Below are positions 61,818-64,000 of a stretch of 64,000 nucleotides of DNA, one piece after another. The first letter of the stretch is position 1. The number at the start of each line of letters is the position of its first letter. The notes below the pieces were generated by a model. The model was not told the origin of the DNA. It did not search any database and saw only the letters and a program-made list of their open reading frames with translations. The translations under genes were made by a program, and so were the position numbers. This DNA comes from Marinifilum caeruleilacunae. GTDB lineage: Bacteria > Bacteroidota > Bacteroidia > Bacteroidales > Marinifilaceae. The stretch covers positions 124,531 through 188,530 of the forward strand of contig NZ_RZNH01000004.1 in NCBI RefSeq assembly GCF_013141825.1, written 5' to 3'.

Positions 61818-64000
61818 TTAAACGTCCTGTATGTTCCTAAATACAAGCGTTTCGTTAATTACATCAACCAGTATATTTTGACTGGCTGTAATGTTTTCGG
61901 ACAGTATCTGTTTCGACAAATCATTCAAAACCTGTTTTTGCAATATTCTTTTAATGGGGCGTGCTCCAAACTGGGGATCAAAGCCCAGTTCTCCAAGGTA
62001 ATCAACTGCACTATCGCTTAACTCTATACTGATATCATTTTTAGAAAGCATTTGCTGAACAGCCTTAAATTGCAACTGCACGATTCGTTTTACCTCTACT
62101 TTATCCAGTGGCGTAAATACAATGTTTTCATCAATCCTGTTCAGGAATTCTGGTCGAATACTCTTTTTCAAGAGTTCTAAAACCTCGCTTCTAGCCTGCC
62201 ACAACAATTCATCTTTGTTGCTTTCGCTCATCCTTTCAATTTTATCCTGAATCAGGTGCGATCCAATATTTGAGGTCATAATCACGATGGTATTCTTAAA
62301 GTCAACCACCCTTCCTTTATTGTCTGTTAATCGTCCATCATCCAACACCTGCAGAAGAATATTAAAAACATCGTGATGTGCTTTTTCGATTTCATCCAAT
62401 AAAACTACCGAATAAGGCTTTCTTCGAACAGCTTCAGTCAATTGTCCTCCTTCGTCATATCCAACATATCCGGGAGGTGCGCCAATTAACCTCGAAACCG
62501 AATGGCGTTCCTGGTACTCCGACATATCGATCCGAGTCAATTGATTTTCGTTATCAAAAAGAAATTCAGCCAAAGCCTTAGCCAACTCTGTTTTTCCAAC
62601 TCCTGTTGTTCCCAGAAAAATGAATGATCCAATTGGCCTTTTTGCATCCTGTAATCCTGCACGACTTCTTCTTACAGCGTCCGAAATTGCCGTAATGGCC
62701 TCTTCTTGCCCCACAACTCTTTTGTGAAGTTCTTCCTCGAGAGATAACAATTTTTGCCTTTCACTCTTCAACATTCTGTTTACTGGAATCCCTGTCCAGC
62801 GCGATACTACCTCAGCAATATCATCATTTCCCACTTCCTCTTTAATCAGAGCATCCGAATTCTGATTTTGCTTCAGTTTTTCATTCAAACGATCAATCTT
62901 TTCAGCAACTTCTTTTAATTTGCCATAACGAATTTCTGCCACTTTACCGTAATCACCTTCACGCTCGGCTTTTTCGGCATCATATTTAAGCGATTCCAAC
63001 AACTCTTTATTCTTCTGAATTCCATGAATTACTTCCCGCTCCGCTTCCCACTTGGCACGATATTTCAGTCTTTCATCGTTTAGTTCAGCAATTTCTCGCG
63101 CCAATTCATCTTGCTTTTTCGAATCTCCTTCGCGCTGAATGGCTAATTTCTCAATTTCCAATTGCTTGATTTTTCTTTCAATTTCGTCCAGTTCTTCAGG
63201 CAATGAATTCATTTCAAGTCGAAGTTTTGCAGCTGCTTCATCAATCAGATCAATGGCTTTATCAGGAAGAAATCGATCTGAAATGTAACGCTGCGACAAC
63301 TCAACGGCTGCTATAATTGCCTCATCACGAATTTGAACTTTATGATGATTCTCATAGCGTTCCTTTAATCCACGAAGAATAGAAATCGCACTTAGTGTAT
63401 CTGGTTCATCCACCATTACTTTCTGAAAGCGTCGTTCTAAAGCCTTGTCTTTCTCGAAATACTTCTGATACTCATTTAAGGTAGTCGCCCCAATGGCACG
63501 TAAATCGCCGCGAGCTAAAGCTGGTTTTAAAATGTTGGCAGCATCCATGGCTCCTTCACTTTTTCCAGCTCCAACCAAAGTGTGGATTTCATCGATAAAA
63601 AGTACAATTTCGCCTTCTGACTCAACCACCTCTTTCACCACCGATTTTAAACGTTCTTCGAATTCGCCCTTGTATTTAGCGCCTGCCACCAGTGCTCCCA
63701 TATCCAAGGAAAATATCTTTTTGTTCTTTAAATTATCAGGTACATCCCCTTTTATAATCCGGTGAGCCAAACCTTCGGCAATAGCAGTTTTGCCTACTCC
63801 GGGTTCACCAATAAGAATCGGATTATTTTTGGTTCTGCGCGATAAAATCTGAAGAATCCTTCTGATTTCCTCATCTCTCCCAATTACAGGATCAAGCTTC
63901 CCATTTCGTGCTCTCTCGTTTAGGTCAAGCGCAAATCGACTTAGCGAATTGAATGTATCGTCAGCAGTTTGAGAATCTACTTTCGCTCCTTTTCGTAATT
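61818..64000 (-). CDS. clpB: ClpB chaperone, N-terminus beyond the window
   Basis: 727 residues of the Hsp100 disaggregase are visible; the open frame runs unbroken to the right edge, so the N-domain and the first ~140 residues are missing. Visible: the N-terminal part of D1 with Walker A GEPGVGKTAIA, pore loop GAKYKGEFEERLK, middle coiled-coil domain (~240-380), D2 Walker A GTTGVGKTELAKALAE, GPPGYVGYDEGG-like pore loop (APPGYVGYDEGGQ) and Walker B VVLLDEIEKAHHDVFN. Ends ...LVFRNIQDV. A start at TTG 63770 is only an internal codon (Leu in EGLAHR). Confidence 0.95.
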   Translation of the reverse strand, partial: LRKGAKVDSQTADDTFNSLSRFALDLNERARNGKLDPVIGRDEEIRRILQILSRRTKNNPILIGEPGVGKTAIAEGLAHRIIKGDVPDNLKNKKIFSLDMGALVAGAKYKGEFEERLKSVVKEVVESEGEIVLFIDEIHTLVGAGKSEGAMDAANILKPALARGDLRAIGATTLNEYQKYFEKDKALERRFQKVMVDEPDTLSAISILRGLKERYENHHKVQIRDEAIIAAVELSQRYISDRFLPDKAIDLIDEAAAKLRLEMNSLPEELDEIERKIKQLEIEKLAIQREGDSKKQDELAREIAELNDERLKYRAKWEAEREVIHGIQKNKELLESLKYDAEKAEREGDYGKVAEIRYGKLKEVAEKIDRLNEKLKQNQNSDALIKEEVGNDDIAEVVSRWTGIPVNRMLKSERQKLLSLEEELHKRVVGQEEAITAISDAVRRSRAGLQDAKRPIGSFIFLGTTGVGKTELAKALAEFLFDNENQLTRIDMSEYQERHSVSRLIGAPPGYVGYDEGGQLTEAVRRKPYSVVLLDEIEKAHHDVFNILLQVLDDGRLTDNKGRVVDFKNTIVIMTSNIGSHLIQDKIERMSESNKDELLWQARSEVLELLKKSIRPEFLNRIDENIVFTPLDKVEVKRIVQLQFKAVQQMLSKNDISIELSDSAVDYLGELGFDPQFGARPIKRILQKQVLNDLSKQILSENITASQNILVDVINETLVFRNIQDV

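Noticed and set aside
63768-63770. TTG at 63770 as the clpB start
   Set aside because: The frame continues upstream through a Walker A motif to the window edge; TTG is an internal leucine codon.

Overview
The window looks like chromosomal DNA of a marine or sediment anaerobe (or facultative anaerobe) of the Bacteroidota, probably near Marinilabiliales/Marinifilaceae. Reasons: AT-rich DNA, several promoters of the Bacteroidota TTG-N17-19-TAnnTTTG type, Bacteroidota-style proteins (PD40/SPOR envelope protein, Crp/Fnr-YceI-azoreductase trio, serC-serA-DUF1015 block) and fermentative metabolism (HydABC [FeFe]-hydrogenase, butyrate kinase, citrate lyase). The species is inferred from gene content, not proven. 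I see no tRNA, rRNA, CRISPR array, prophage or classical insertion sequence.

Layout. 1-2790 (minus): a lactate-utilisation operon, lutC-like followed by a fused lutA-lutB protein, then the start of an unknown gene. 3575-5822 (plus): five small hypothetical, mostly membrane, proteins. 5970-9166 (plus): a small unknown, a rubredoxin-DUF2231 membrane protein, a Crp/Fnr regulator, YceI and an azoreductase-like flavoprotein. 9218-15152 (minus): a second LUD protein, a sigma-54 response regulator with its periplasmic-sensing kinase, and a cNMP-domain histidine kinase. 15284-18300 (minus): beta-barrel, C1 peptidase, cytidylate-kinase-like protein. 18463-22591 (plus): TPR protein, RarA, KdsA. 22665-27628 (minus): HydA-HydB-HydC and butyrate kinase. 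27830-32111 (minus): serine hydrolase, then a class III cyclase paired with a cyclic-nucleotide-gated K+ channel. 32219-38954 (minus): a TetR-controlled TolC/HlyD/ABC-2 exporter. 39144-41567: MacB/FtsX-type permease. 41760-45656 (minus): serC-serA-DUF1015, interrupted by a small four-helix-bundle gene inside inverted repeats. 46084-49079 (minus): gcvT and a PD40-SPOR protein. 49369-52135 (plus): Hpt, STAS, REC-PP2C and a PQ-loop protein. 52193-57727 (minus): citDEF-citXG-citC. 58675-64000 (minus): ADP-dependent sugar kinase, SPFH protein, ClpB (5' end cut off).

Two observations stand out. First, the four-helix-bundle (IVP/S23-like) gene at 43091-43456 sits exactly between two ~33-bp imperfect inverted repeats built of 8-bp units. 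The ~450-bp cassette starts 3 nt after the serA stop, and removing it would leave a normal operon spacing, so it looks like a minimal mobile or RNA-level element. Second, both LUD/lactate promoters (upstream of 2790 and 9733) carry the same 16-bp palindrome TGTTCAATTCTGAACA and a second shared element at nearly the same spacing, ahead of sigma-54-type -24/-12 sequences. The sigma-54 activator encoded next door is the obvious candidate to bind them, which would make a lactate or organic-acid regulon.

Cyclic-nucleotide themes recur: a cyclase, a CNBD-gated channel, a CNBD histidine kinase and a Crp/Fnr regulator all lie in this window.
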